Positions 9,835-19,360 of a stretch of 64,000 bases of DNA are shown in pieces (position 1 is the first letter of the stretch; every line of letters begins with the position of its first letter). This stretch comes from JBBREP01 sp963716525 (GTDB lineage: Bacteria > Actinomycetota > Acidimicrobiia > IMCC26256 > PALSA-610), in assembly GCA_963716525.1 (NCBI GenBank), contig OY970315.1, forward strand, positions 2,604,001 to 2,668,000. Reading direction: 5' to 3'. The position numbers and the translations under genes were made by a program. Below the pieces are notes generated by a model that was not told the DNA's origin, searched no databases, and was given only the letters and a program-made list of their open reading frames with translations.

Positions 9835-9875
9835 ACGTCAGTTTCGGAAAGTATGCAATCGGGGGAGGCGTCTTC

Positions 9876-11252
9876 GTGGCTACGAAGATCACGTTCATCG
9901 GCGGCGGCTCCTACCAGTGGACACCCACGCTGCTGCTCGACATCGCCCGGACACCGGTGCTCGCCGGCGCCGAGATCGCGCTGTGCGACATCGACCCCGC
10001 GCCGCTACCCCGCATGCTCGAGCTCGTCGATCACGTCAACGAGCTCGCGGGCACGAAGCTCACGGCCACCAGCACCACCGACCGGCGCGCGGCGTTGCCC
10101 GGTTCCGACTACGTCGTGGTGTGCATCTCCACCGGCGCGCTCACGAGCATGGCCATCGATCTCGATGTGCCCGCGCGCTACGGCATCCACCAGTCGGTCG
10201 GCGACACCGTCGGTCCCGGCGGCATCAACCGCGCGCTGCGCAACATCCCCGTGCTCGTGGGTGTGGCGCGCGACATGGAGGAGCTCTGTCCCCAGGCATG
10301 GCTGCTCAACCTCACGAACCCGATGACCACGCTCACCCGCTCGATCACATCGGCGACCGCGATCGAGACGATCGGGCTCTGCCATGAGGTCACGATCACG
10401 CAGTTCCAGCTTTCGTTGCTACTCGACTGTGACATCCGCGCGCGATCGACATCGAGGTGTGTGGCGTCAACCACCTGCCGATCATCACGAAGGTCACGGC
10501 CGACGGCCGCGACGGGCTGGCCGAGCTGGCCGGCAAGCTCGAGGACCCCGATGCGTTCGGTCGCGAGACGCTGCACGTGCCCGAGATGATCGGGCACGAG
10601 GCGATCTCGGGCGGCGGCGACTGGACGAAGTCGGGCATCATCGACCAGCACAAGGTGAAGTTCGAGCTGTTTCGCCGCTTCGGTGCGCTGCCCGGCGCCG
10701 GCGACCGCCACCTCGTGGAGTTCTTCCCCGGGTTCCTCACCGAGGAGTCAGGTTGGGGGAGCCGCTGGGGCGTGAAGCTCACTCCCATCGCCGAGCGCGA
10801 GAGGTGGCAGTCGTTCTACATCAGCCAGCTCGAGAAGCTGCTGGCCGCGGAATCGCTACCCACGCAACCGTCGGGCGAGATCGTCGCACCGATCATCGAC
10901 TCGCGCCTGCCGCGACAAGACCCGCGCGTTCCCGATCAACGTGCCGAACACCGGTCAATGCCCCGACATCCCCGACGACGCGGTGGTGGAGGGCATGGGC
11001 GAGGTCGACGGCGGGGGCGTGCGCCCCCGCGACGTCGTGGCGGCGCCGCCACTGCTCGCCGAGTACCTGCGCCGGGTGTCGGCCTCGCAGGAGTTGACCG
11101 TCGAGGCCGCGCTCGCCGGCGACCGTGACATCGCGTTCCAGGCCATGCTCACGGATCCGCTCACGAGCCGGGCCGACTACGACGGCGTGTGGCGGATGAC
11201 GAACGAGCTGATCGACGCGACGGCGCGCTGGCTCCCGCAGTTCGCGTCGTGA
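9876..11252 (+). CDS. second family 4 glycoside hydrolase, two frameshifts
   Basis: GH4 paralogue of the gene upstream. It shows ITFIGGGSYQW, NLTNPMTTLT, the metal Cys in GLCHEVT, the metal His in GVNHLPI, KFELFRRFG and NVPNTGQCPDIP. The protein is spread over three frames: breaks lie near 10443 in a CGCGCGCG run and near 10915. Corrected, it is about 458 residues, matching its neighbour. GTG 9876 has a ribosome site (GGGGGAGG) 6 nt upstream. Its stop overlaps the start of the deaminase gene (GTGA). The complete motif set argues for a functional gene with indel errors. Confidence 0.82.
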
Positions 11253-12018
11253 ACGGGGCGCGCTCGTTCGCGGTCGACGCGTTGACGGTGCGGGTCCACG
11301 ACTCGCTGGACGCGCTCGCGGCCGATGCCGCCCGCGAGGTGGAGGACGCGCTGGCCGGCGCGATCGCCGCGGCGGGAGCGCCAATGTGATGCTCGCAACC
11401 GGTAACTCGCAGCTCGCGTTCCTGGAACGGCTCGTGCACTCGGACGCCTTCGACTGGTCCAAGGTCACCGCGTTCCACATGGACGAGTACGTCGGCATCG
11501 GGCCGGAGCATCTCGCGAGCTTCCAGCGCTACATGCGTGAGCGGGTAGCGGCGAACGTAGCGATCGGCGCCTTCCATTACCTCGACGGCGACACCGCCGA
11601 CCCTGCCGCCGAGGCCGCGCGCTACGCGGCGCTGCTGGCGACGCACCCGCTCGACGTGTGCTGCCTCGGCATCGGCGAGAACGGCCATCTCGCGTTCAAC
11701 GACCCGCCGGTCGCCGACTTCCACGACCCGCTGCTCGTGAAGATCGTGACGCTCGACGAGGCGTGCCGCCGGCAGCAGGTCGGCGAGGGCCACTTCGCCA
11801 CGATCGCCGACGTACCGCCGCAGGCCATCACGGTGACGATCCCGGCGCTGCTGTCGGCGGCCCGGGTTGTCGCCGTGGTGCCCGAGGCGCGCAAAGCGGC
11901 AGCCGTGCACGCTGCGCTCACGGGCGCGATCGCCGAGCGTTGTCCCGCGTCGGCGCTGCGCACGTGCGCGGCCGCCGTGCTCCTGCTCGACGCCGCGTCG
12001 GCGTCGCGGGTGCCGTGA
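11249..12018 (+). CDS. NagB-like glucosamine-6-phosphate deaminase, frameshifted near 11385
   Basis: Member of the glucosamine-6-phosphate deaminase/6-phosphogluconolactonase family, which opens and deaminates an aminosugar phosphate. The phosphate loop reads NVMLATGNSQ, the active-site motif FHMDEYVGI has the catalytic Asp, and GIGENGHLAFNDPP is the third family signature. The first 45 residues lie in another frame, and one base is missing near 11385 just before the phosphate loop. GTG 11249 overlaps the GH4 stop. Following two glycosidases, it suggests the operon frees and degrades an aminosugar, although a lactonase-like role is possible. Confidence 0.78.
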
Positions 12019-12061
12019 GCGCGGAGAGCCGCCTGCTCGCGCGGCATGGGGGGCGCGGCGC

Positions 12062-13088
12062 ATGACCATGAAGGTGCTCGTGATCGGCACCGGCTTCGGT
12101 GCCCGGGTGGTCGCGCCCGTGTTCGCGGCGACGGCAGGCTGTGCGGTCGTGCAGGTGGTGTCGGCGCGCGACGACGACGGCATCACCAGCGCCATTGCGC
12201 GTGAGCGTCCCGATCTCGTCACCGTGCATTCACCGCCGTTTCTCCACGATCGCCATGTGCGCTTGGTGCTCGACGCGGGCGTCGCCGCGGTGATGTGCGA
12301 CAAGCCGCTCACCACGGATGTCGAGCACTCGGAGGCGCTGCGAGACGCTGCGCACGCGGCCGGCGTGCAGCACCTGCTCAACTTCGAGTTCCGTTGCGAT
12401 CCGGGTCGGGAACGCCTCCGCGCGCTCGCGCGAGGGTGCGGTCGGCCGCGTGGAGCGGGTGGCGTGGACGCACTGGTCGAGCGCGTCACGTGTGCCGCCA
12501 CGCCGCTACGGGTGGCTGTTCGATTCGGCGCGCGGCGGCGGTTTCGTGAATGCCTGGGGCTCGCACGCGGTCGACACGCTGCGCTGGCTCCTCGACGACG
12601 AGCTCACCGTGGTGAACGCCGCGCTGAGCACGGTGATCCGCACCCGGCTCGGCGACGACGGTGCTCGCCACGGGTGCACCGCCGACGACGCCTTCACCGC
12701 GACGCTCCGCAGCAGCCGCGGCGTGGATATCGCACTCGACGCCACGTTCGTGGCCGCGGCGTCGTTGGCGCCACGGATCCGGGTCGGTGGGAGCGACGGT
12801 GTGCTCGAGCTCGTGGGCGACGAGCACATCGTGCGCCGCAGCGCGGACGGCACCCGCGAGACGATCGACGTCGTCGCCGACGCCGGCCCATCGGTCACCG
12901 GCCTATCGGTCGGCGGGCGGCCGGCGGACCGGCATCTCGTGCCGATGCGCCGCTGGGTCGAGCGGGTGCGTGACGTGGTGACCAGCGGCCTCGACCCGTC
13001 GACACCGCTCGCGGGCGTGCCGACGTTCGACGACGGCGTCGCCGCCGACCGCGTCCTCGCGGACATCCGCTCGCGCGGGGCGTGGTAA
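12062..13088 (+). CDS. Gfo/Idh/MocA oxidoreductase, frameshifted near 12430
   Basis: NAD(P)-dependent sugar oxidoreductase. The Rossmann start is KVLVIGTGFGARV, and the catalytic-site motif CDKPL (the usual KP Lys) follows. After FRCDPGRERLRALAR the frame changes, and the C-terminal alpha-beta domain continues as EGAVGRVERVAWTHW, with GGGFVNAWGSHAVDTLRWLL. Corrected length is about 341 residues, normal for the family. It is the last gene of the glycosidase operon, 43 bp after the deaminase. Substrate unknown. Confidence 0.8.
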
Positions 13089-13089
13089 C

Positions 13090-13106
13090 GCGTCGCGTCG
13101 CGACGC
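13090..13106. terminator. short hairpin after operon end
   Basis: GCGTCGC-GTC-GCGACGC, a perfect 7-bp stem with a 3-nt loop, begins 2 bp after the oxidoreductase stop and lies between converging genes. No T-run follows. Termination is likely but not proven. Confidence 0.4.
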
Positions 13107-13146
13107 TCTACCACGCCATGGCGAAGAAGGCCTGGGAAGAACGCGG

Positions 13147-16100
13147 TCAGCCGCCGGCGGGGGCGAACGCCGCCGTGAAGGCGGTGACCCACCCGGATGC
13201 CGTGATACCGGCCGCGTGCAGCGCGAGGCTCGCTTCGTTCGCGGCCTCGTTCGCGGCGGGGGCCCCCAGCACCTCGAGCAAGCGGGCGCGCGCCACCGCG
13301 GCGACGGTGCGCACCACGCGCGAGTCGGTGGCGAACGCGATCGCCGCGGCCGCGTCGACCTCGGCCGCGGCGTGCACCTTGTCGCCGAGCTGGGCGTGGG
13401 CGATCGCCGCGCCCCAGCGCGCGAGCAGCCGGTCCATGAACGTGCCGCGCTGCAGGTCGGCGAGCTCGCCGGCCATCTTCAGCGCGTCGTCGGGGCGCCG
13501 CCCCGCGGCGTAGGCGAGCGTGAGCAGACCGCCGAGCGCGGCACGCGGGCCCACGTTCGTCTGTGACTGGTAGGTGGGCTCGGCGAGCTCGATCGCCACA
13601 TGCGGCCGGCCGGCCTGCACCTCAGCCAGGCCCGAGAGCAGCACGCGGTCGACGTTGCCGACGGTGTCGCGGTCGCCGGCGAACTCGTCGGCGAGTGCGA
13701 ACTGCGCGATCGCGGCGTCGCACTCGCCCCGTTCCGCGAGCACCGCGCCGCGGATCATGTGCGTGACCGATCGCATCGTCGTGTCGGGGAGGTAGGCCGC
13801 CTCGGTGTCGAGCAGCGCCAGCATCTCGTCGGCCTCACGGAAGCGGCCGAGCGTGGACAGCGCCCGGGCCGCGGGCGCCACGGCCTGGACCATGGCCCAG
13901 TGGTCGCCCATCTCGGTGAACATCGCGATCGCGTTGCGGGCGCGTTCGACGCTCTCCTCGGCGCGCCCTCGCCAGATCGCGATGTCGGCGAGGAGCACCT
14001 CCATCATCCCTTCGGCCCAGCGGCTCCCTGTCTCACCGGCCTCGACCGCGATCTGGTGCGCGAGCCGTTCGGCTTCGTCGAGCTCGCCCTGGTTGAACCG
14101 CACGAACGCGAGCATGCCGAGCGCCCAGCCCACGCCGCCCCAGTCGCCGATCTCGCCGAACAGATCGGCCGACTGCACGAGGCGCTGCTCGGCGTCGGTG
14201 TTCGCGCCGTGGAAGAAGGCGATCATGGCGAGGTTCTGTTGCGCCCACGCCTCGCCGCGCCGGTCGCCGGCGGCGACGAACGACGCAAGGGAATCCGACA
14301 CGAGACGCTCGGCCTCTTCGAGGCGGCCCTGGAACAGGCGGATCACGCCGAGGCCGCGGAGCGCGTCGGCCACCCCGGACGCGTCGCCGAGCGCGCGCAG
14401 CAGCGTGACGGCCCGGCCGTAATGCTGCTCGGCGGCCTCGTAGTTACCGGCGTCGGCCTCCACGCGGCCGAGCGTCACGTGGGCCTGGCTTTGCCACAAG
14501 TCGGATCCGAGCTCGGTGGCCTCCTCGAGCACGATCAGCGCGTCGTCGCGCGCCTCGTGCAGGAGCCGGAACGCGTCGCGTGCGCGGGCCCGACCGAGCA
14601 ACGCCTCCCAGCGCAGCTCGTGGGGCGCAGGGTCCATGAGCTGCAGCGACCGTTCCCAGAATCGCCCGGCGGCGATGAAGTTCTCGCGCTCCTCGGCGCG
14701 CCGCGCCGCCTTGGCGAGCTGCGCGAGCGCGCGCTCACGCACGCTGTCGGCGCCGCCGGTTGCCAGCCCGACCTCGTCGATCATCTCCGCTGCGCACGCC
14801 AGGTGGTGTGCGATCTGGTCGATGTGACTCTCGTCGTTGCCGTCGAGCTGCGACGCGAGCGCCTCGTGCCGGCGGGCCCGCTCACCCTTGGTGAGGGTGG
14901 AGTACGCGACCTGGCGCACGAGTTCCGACTTGAAGTGATAGTCGTCGTGGTCGACCTCGAGGAGGTCGCGCGCCTGGAGCTCCCGCAGCACCGTGGCGTC
15001 GCGGCCCGACAGGAGCAGCGCGGTCGCGGTGGGCCCGTGCGAGCCGACGACCGCGAAGTCCTCGACGACGCTGCGAAGCTCGGCCGGCAGCGCGTCGAGC
15101 CGCGCCGCGATGAGACCGTGCAGCGTGGCGGGCAGCGCGCCGAGACTCTCGGCACCGAGATCGTGTGCGCCGCCGGTGTCGCACACGAGGGCGACGAGCT
15201 CCTCGACGAAGAAGGGGTTGCCCCCGCTGCGCTCCTGGAAGAACGCAACCATGCTGTCGTCGATGGCCTCGCCGTACAGCTCGCGTGCGAGCTCGGCGGT
15301 GGCCTCGCTGTCGAGGGGGTCGAGGTGCAGGACCGTGACGTTGTGATAACCGACCGGCGGTGTCCACCGCTGCTCGAAATCGGGACGGGCGGTCGCGAGC
15401 AACAGGAACGGCAGCGTGCGGAGCCGGCGGAGGAAGCGGGCGAGCGCGCCGAGCACGAGATCGTCGGCCCAGTGCACGTCGGACAGCATCAGCACGAGCG
15501 GGCGCTGGTGCGCGCAGGCTTCGAACATCGCCATGGCGGCCCGGATCGCGTCGTCGCGCGCGCGTCCGGGGTCGACGCCGGGCTTGGTGACGCCGTGCGT
15601 CATGTACAGCACGCCGTCGGCGATGCGATCGAGCTCGGGTGACGCATCGTCGATGCCGGTGACCGACTGCACCGCGGCGCGCAGTTCGTCGCGCCGGCCG
15701 TGCAGTGCCTCCTCGTCGTCGAGGCCGCACAGCGAGCGCAACGCCTCGCAGATCGGCGCCCACACGTTCGACTCGCCGTACGGCGCGCAGCGACCGACCA
15801 CGACCCGCGCGCCCTGCTCGCAGCTCACCTCGGTGGCGAGCTCCTGGGCGATGCGCGTCTTGCCGACACCTGCGTCGCCGAGGAGCAGCACGAGCTGAGC
15901 TCGCCGGCGCGTGGTGGTGACCTTGTAGGCATGGCGCAGCGCACCCATCTCGGGATCGCGGCCCACGAGCGAGGCGCGCCGGGCACGGCGAGGGCGGCCG
16001 GGCGGCCGCGTGACCGCGGCGACCGACCATGCCGGCACGGTCTCGCCGCGGCCCTTCACCTCCAGCTCGCCGAGCCCGTCGTAGCGCACGACGTTGCGGG

Positions 16101-16635
16101 TGGCGAGATATGTGGCGTGCCCCACCACGATCTGTCCGGGTTCGGCCGACGTCTGCAGGCGGCTCGTGGTGTTCACCACGTCGCCCATCACGGTGGGATC
16201 GCCGCCGGCGCGCATCGCGCCCACGAGCACCTCACCGGTGTTGATACCGATGCGCAGCGCGAAGCGATGATTCGTGTCCCGCGCCACCTGCTCGAGCGCC
16301 TCACGCATCGCGACGGCGCTGCGCACCGCGCGCTCCGCGTCATCCTCGTGCGCGGTGGGGGCGCCGAACTGCGCGACGACCTGGTCGCCGACGATCTTGT
16401 CGAGGCTGCCACCGTAGGTGGTGATCACGTCGACGAGGGCCTGGAAGCACCGGTCGACGAGGTTCTTCACGGTTTCCGGATCGGTGGTCTCCGACAGCGC
16501 GGTGAAGCCGACGATGTCGGCCATCAGGACGGTGACGAGACGCCGCTCGTCGGGCCGGCGCAGCAGCGCGTGACCGCAATCGGGGCAAAATCTCGCCCCT
16601 ACCGGCACGTTCTCGCCGCACGCCGGGCAGTTCAC
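13147..16635 (-). CDS. zinc-ribbon, class III cyclase, AAA ATPase, TPR regulator
   Basis: A 1,162-residue signalling protein. Residues 3-20 form a zinc ribbon (CPAC...CPDC). Residues 35-200 are a class III adenylate/guanylate cyclase domain with all catalytic residues visible: metal Asp40 (ADIVGF) and Asp84 (VGDQ), Lys80, Asn155 and Arg159 (GDVVNTTSR). A STAND-type ATPase follows, with Walker A LLGDAGVGKT near residue 255 and Walker B LVLMLSDVHWADD. The C-terminal 500 residues are TPR repeats. So it may make cyclic AMP in response to a signal sensed by the repeats. The start is a GTG. It converges on the glycosidase operon and diverges from the GGDEF-EAL gene. Confidence 0.9.
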   Translation of the reverse strand: MNCPACGENVPVGARFCPDCGHALLRRPDERRLVTVLMADIVGFTALSETTDPETVKNLVDRCFQALVDVITTYGGSLDKIVGDQVVAQFGAPTAHEDDAERAVRSAVAMREALEQVARDTNHRFALRIGINTGEVLVGAMRAGGDPTVMGDVVNTTSRLQTSAEPGQIVVGHATYLATRNVVRYDGLGELEVKGRGETVPAWSVAAVTRPPGRPRRARRASLVGRDPEMGALRHAYKVTTTRRRAQLVLLLGDAGVGKTRIAQELATEVSCEQGARVVVGRCAPYGESNVWAPICEALRSLCGLDDEEALHGRRDELRAAVQSVTGIDDASPELDRIADGVLYMTHGVTKPGVDPGRARDDAIRAAMAMFEACAHQRPLVLMLSDVHWADDLVLGALARFLRRLRTLPFLLLATARPDFEQRWTPPVGYHNVTVLHLDPLDSEATAELARELYGEAIDDSMVAFFQERSGGNPFFVEELVALVCDTGGAHDLGAESLGALPATLHGLIAARLDALPAELRSVVEDFAVVGSHGPTATALLLSGRDATVLRELQARDLLEVDHDDYHFKSELVRQVAYSTLTKGERARRHEALASQLDGNDESHIDQIAHHLACAAEMIDEVGLATGGADSVRERALAQLAKAARRAEERENFIAAGRFWERSLQLMDPAPHELRWEALLGRARARDAFRLLHEARDDALIVLEEATELGSDLWQSQAHVTLGRVEADAGNYEAAEQHYGRAVTLLRALGDASGVADALRGLGVIRLFQGRLEEAERLVSDSLASFVAAGDRRGEAWAQQNLAMIAFFHGANTDAEQRLVQSADLFGEIGDWGGVGWALGMLAFVRFNQGELDEAERLAHQIAVEAGETGSRWAEGMMEVLLADIAIWRGRAEESVERARNAIAMFTEMGDHWAMVQAVAPAARALSTLGRFREADEMLALLDTEAAYLPDTTMRSVTHMIRGAVLAERGECDAAIAQFALADEFAGDRDTVGNVDRVLLSGLAEVQAGRPHVAIELAEPTYQSQTNVGPRAALGGLLTLAYAAGRRPDDALKMAGELADLQRGTFMDRLLARWGAAIAHAQLGDKVHAAAEVDAAAAIAFATDSRVVRTVAAVARARLLEVLGAPAANEAANEASLALHAAGITASGWVTAFTAAFAPAGG

Positions 16636-16806
16636 GGCGTGATGCCAGTCGACCGTGGCGGCATGCCGCCGAGCTTATGGACGGCTGCCATGCCGGCTCG
16701 CATCCGTTCTTGTGGTGTTCGCGCGCACGGTGGCTCCCCGCAGCTCGCCGCTCCCAGTCGTGAGCTCGACCCGTGGTCCGGGCCGTTCAACTAGGTCGTT
16801 CGGCAT

Positions 16807-16832
16807 CCGATGAGTCCTCAACGACTCATCGG
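16807..16832. promoter_or_regulatory. perfect 10-bp hairpin/palindrome upstream of GGDEF-EAL gene
   Basis: CCGATGAGTC and GACTCATCGG flank the 6-nt loop CTCAAC. It lies 33 bp before the preferred ATG of the GGDEF-EAL gene and in the gap to the divergent cyclase gene. It could be an operator or a leader hairpin. Confidence 0.4.
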
Positions 16833-16865
16833 GCCAGGTCGTTCCCAGTTGCCGCCCGTCATGCC

Positions 16866-18614
16866 ATGCCGTCGCACGCCACCAGTCGCACGCTGAAGCT
16901 CCGTGGACCGCTCGATCCGGGCGCGTACACGACCTTCGACCGCGTGCCGGTACCGACATTCGTGCTCGAGCTGATCGACCGCCACGAGCCGTCGGCGTTC
17001 CACTGCACCTACGTGAATGCCGCATACCGGTCGCTGCTCGGCGATGCGCACACCGCCCACCCGCCCGAGGAATGTCTGCCGCTGGGCTCGATCGCGCTGG
17101 CCGAGCGCTACCTCGAAGCCGCGTCGGAGGCGGCGGCCGCGGTCGCCTTCGAGGATCCGCTCACGTTTCCCGGTCGCGTCTTCGAGATGGTGGTCGCGCC
17201 GGTGTTCGACCGCGACGGCCGTCCGATGCAGTACGTCGGCACCGCGCACGAGGTGACCGCGCGGGCGGAAGTAGCCGCACAGCTCGACTTCCTGCGCCGC
17301 TACGACGAGCTGACGGGTCTCGCGAACCGGGCGACGTTCCACGAACGTCTCGCCGGTGTGCTCACGCATATCGACGACTTCGACTCCCGGGTGGCGCTGA
17401 TCCTCGTCGACCTCGACGAGTTCACGATGATCAACAACAGCCTGGGTCACTCCGTCGGCGACGACGTGATCTGCACGATCGCCCGGCGGATCGAGAGCGC
17501 ACTGCGTTTCGGCGACTGGGTCGCGCGTCTCGGCGGCGACGAGTTCGCCGTCGTGTGCGGCGACGTCGCTTCGGTCGACGACGCGCTCACCGTCGCCCGG
17601 CGGGTCGTCGCCGCGATCACCGAACCGGTGCCGGTGGGGGAGGACGCCGAGGTGGTGCTGCACGCCAGCGCAGGAGTGGTGCTCGCCTCGCGGGCCGACG
17701 ACGACTCTGTGCGCATGCTGCGCGACGCCGACGCCGCGCTCTCGGTGGCGAAGCGCACCGGCCGCGACCGCGTCGACGTGTTCGACGACGCGATGCGCGA
17801 GGACGCGGTCGCCAAGCTCGAGCTCGACAACGATCTGCACCGCGCGGTGCGCGACGGGGAGTTCGAGGTCTACTACCAGCCGCTCGTCGAGTTCGACGAT
17901 GCTGCGATCGTGGGATTCGAGGCGTTGCTCCGCTGGCGCCATCCGGTGCGCGGCCTGCTGGAGCCGGGCGCGTTCATCGAGCGCGCCGAGACCTCGGGCC
18001 TGATCGTGCCGATCGGGGCATGGGTGATCCGCGACGTGTGCCGGCAGGCGGCGGCATGGAAGACGGCGACGCCGGAGCTCGCACCACTGGTCGTGTCGGT
18101 GAATCTCTCGGCGCGCCAGCTCGCGCACCCGGATCTCGTCGACACGGTCGCCGACGCGCTCGCTGACTCGGGTATCGATCCCTCGAACCTCGCGCTCGAG
18201 GTGACCGAGTCCATGCTCATGGACGACCCGGCGCTCTGCTCCGACGTGCTGCACTCGCTGCGGGCGCTCGGCGTGCAGATCGCGATCGACGACTTCGGCA
18301 CCGGTCAGTCGTCGCTCGGCTACCTGAAGCACCTCCCCGTCGACTGCCTGAAGATCGACCAGACGTTCGTGGAAGGGCTCGGGCGCGATCCCGACGACAC
18401 CGCGATCGTCGACGCCGTGGTGCGCCTCGGCCATGCGCTCGGCCTCGCGGTGACCGCCGAAGGCATCGAGACCGACGAGCAACTGCGCGAGCTCGAGGCG
18501 CTGGGCTGCGACATGGGCCAGGGCTTCTACTTCGCCCGCCCGCAGCCCGGAGGCGTCGTCAGCGCGTTGGTGCGGCATCGCCTGCGCTGGATCCCGCACG
18601 CGCAGGCGTCCTAG
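16866..18614 (+). CDS. PAS-GGDEF-EAL cyclic-di-GMP protein
   Basis: Bifunctional-looking c-di-GMP enzyme of 582 residues. A PAS-like sensor (about 20-130) precedes the diguanylate cyclase domain, whose active site RLGGDEFAVV is intact at about residue 221. The phosphodiesterase domain begins with EALLRWRHP (about 352) and keeps NLSARQL, EVTES, DDFGTGQSSL and KIDQTFV, so both activities may be real. ATG 16866 is chosen because the longer frame from 16773 would include the hairpin at 16807-16832 in coding sequence. No membrane segment, so it is likely cytoplasmic. Confidence 0.92.
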   Translation: MPSHATSRTLKLRGPLDPGAYTTFDRVPVPTFVLELIDRHEPSAFHCTYVNAAYRSLLGDAHTAHPPEECLPLGSIALAERYLEAASEAAAAVAFEDPLTFPGRVFEMVVAPVFDRDGRPMQYVGTAHEVTARAEVAAQLDFLRRYDELTGLANRATFHERLAGVLTHIDDFDSRVALILVDLDEFTMINNSLGHSVGDDVICTIARRIESALRFGDWVARLGGDEFAVVCGDVASVDDALTVARRVVAAITEPVPVGEDAEVVLHASAGVVLASRADDDSVRMLRDADAALSVAKRTGRDRVDVFDDAMREDAVAKLELDNDLHRAVRDGEFEVYYQPLVEFDDAAIVGFEALLRWRHPVRGLLEPGAFIERAETSGLIVPIGAWVIRDVCRQAAAWKTATPELAPLVVSVNLSARQLAHPDLVDTVADALADSGIDPSNLALEVTESMLMDDPALCSDVLHSLRALGVQIAIDDFGTGQSSLGYLKHLPVDCLKIDQTFVEGLGRDPDDTAIVDAVVRLGHALGLAVTAEGIETDEQLRELEALGCDMGQGFYFARPQPGGVVSALVRHRLRWIPHAQAS

Positions 18615-18676
18615 CGCGCGCCGTCGCGCTCGCGCTTGTGGCGTCGACGCCGGCGTACGGGTGCTGTGATTACGGG

Positions 18677-18705
18677 TTGACGGGATTCCGTAACATCGGT
18701 ATCCT
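18677..18705 (+). promoter_or_regulatory. sigma-70-like promoter for STAS gene
   Basis: TTGACG (18677-18682) and TATCCT (18700-18705) are separated by exactly 17 bp, 48 bp upstream of the STAS start codon. This is among the best-formed promoters visible in the window. Confidence 0.6.
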
Positions 18706-18753
18706 GCCCGCCAGGCTCCTTGTTCACCTGGGAACGTGCGGAAGGAGGCGTGG

Positions 18754-19077
18754 ATGGGACCGGTGTTCGAGATCGATCGGTCGAGGGTCGACGGGCACGC
18801 ACGGGTGCGTTTCGTCGGTGAGCTGGACCTCGACCAGGCGAAGCGGGCTCAGATCGAAGTGGTCGAAGTGCTCGACCGGACGGCCGGTACGCTGACGATC
18901 GACTTGAGCGATCTCACGTTCTGCGACTCCTCCGGCATCGGCCTGCTGCTCACGCTTCGCTCCGAGGCGGCCGCCCGTGGCCGTGCGATGGTGTTGCAGC
19001 GACTGCGACCGACCGTGGAGAGGGTGCTGCGCCTCACCGGCGTGTATGACTCCTTCACGATCGAGGACGGAGCGTAA
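18754..19077 (+). CDS. STAS-domain anti-anti-sigma factor
   Basis: A 107-residue single STAS domain of the SpoIIAA/RsbV type. Such proteins bind and inactivate an anti-sigma kinase when unphosphorylated. The phosphorylatable Ser lies in the classical motif FCDSSGIGLLL. ATG 18754 is chosen over the upstream GTG because GGAGG sits at 18744-18748. No anti-sigma kinase or sigma gene is adjacent, so its partner must be elsewhere. The next small gene begins at the base after its stop, suggesting co-transcription. Confidence 0.88.
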   Translation: MGPVFEIDRSRVDGHARVRFVGELDLDQAKRAQIEVVEVLDRTAGTLTIDLSDLTFCDSSGIGLLLTLRSEAAARGRAMVLQRLRPTVERVLRLTGVYDSFTIEDGA

Positions 19078-19353
19078 GTGCCGAAGAGCGACGACGGAAG
19101 CCGGGAACGCCGGGGTTACGGCTACCCGTCGAAACAGGGTCCGGTTACGCTGAGATCAGTGGCAGAAGCGAATCCGAACGAGCAGCCGGAAGCCGCGTCG
19201 GGTGCCGGTCGCCGGGTCGAGATCATGCTCGACGGCGATCTGTACGACCGGGTGCGCATCAAGGCCATGCGCCAGCGCAAGTCGCTGCGGAGTCTCGGTG
19301 CCGAACTATTCGCAGCGTGGGCGAACGACGAGTCGGCCTCCGGTCACCGCTGA
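19078..19353 (+). CDS. small protein, possible ribbon-helix-helix
   Basis: A 91-residue protein starting with GTG directly after the STAS stop. The N-terminal 45 residues look disordered (KSDDGSRERRGYGYP). The C-terminal half, RVEIMLDGDLYDRVRIKAM followed by a helix ending AELFAAWAN, has the strand-helix-helix pattern of an RHH-like DNA-binding unit. An internal GTG at 19159 (VAEANPNEQ) could be the true start. Function unknown. Confidence 0.5.
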   Translation: MPKSDDGSRERRGYGYPSKQGPVTLRSVAEANPNEQPEAASGAGRRVEIMLDGDLYDRVRIKAMRQRKSLRSLGAELFAAWANDESASGHR

Positions 19354-19360
19354 GCCGGTC

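Noticed and set aside
13600..15642. 680-codon open frame opposite the cyclase gene
   Set aside because: Antisense shadow; the minus-strand frame has all cyclase and ATPase motifs.
16807..16832. Hammerhead ribozyme core (GATGAGTC)
   Set aside because: The bases that should be single-stranded are fully paired in a simple hairpin, and no GAAA core or third stem is present.
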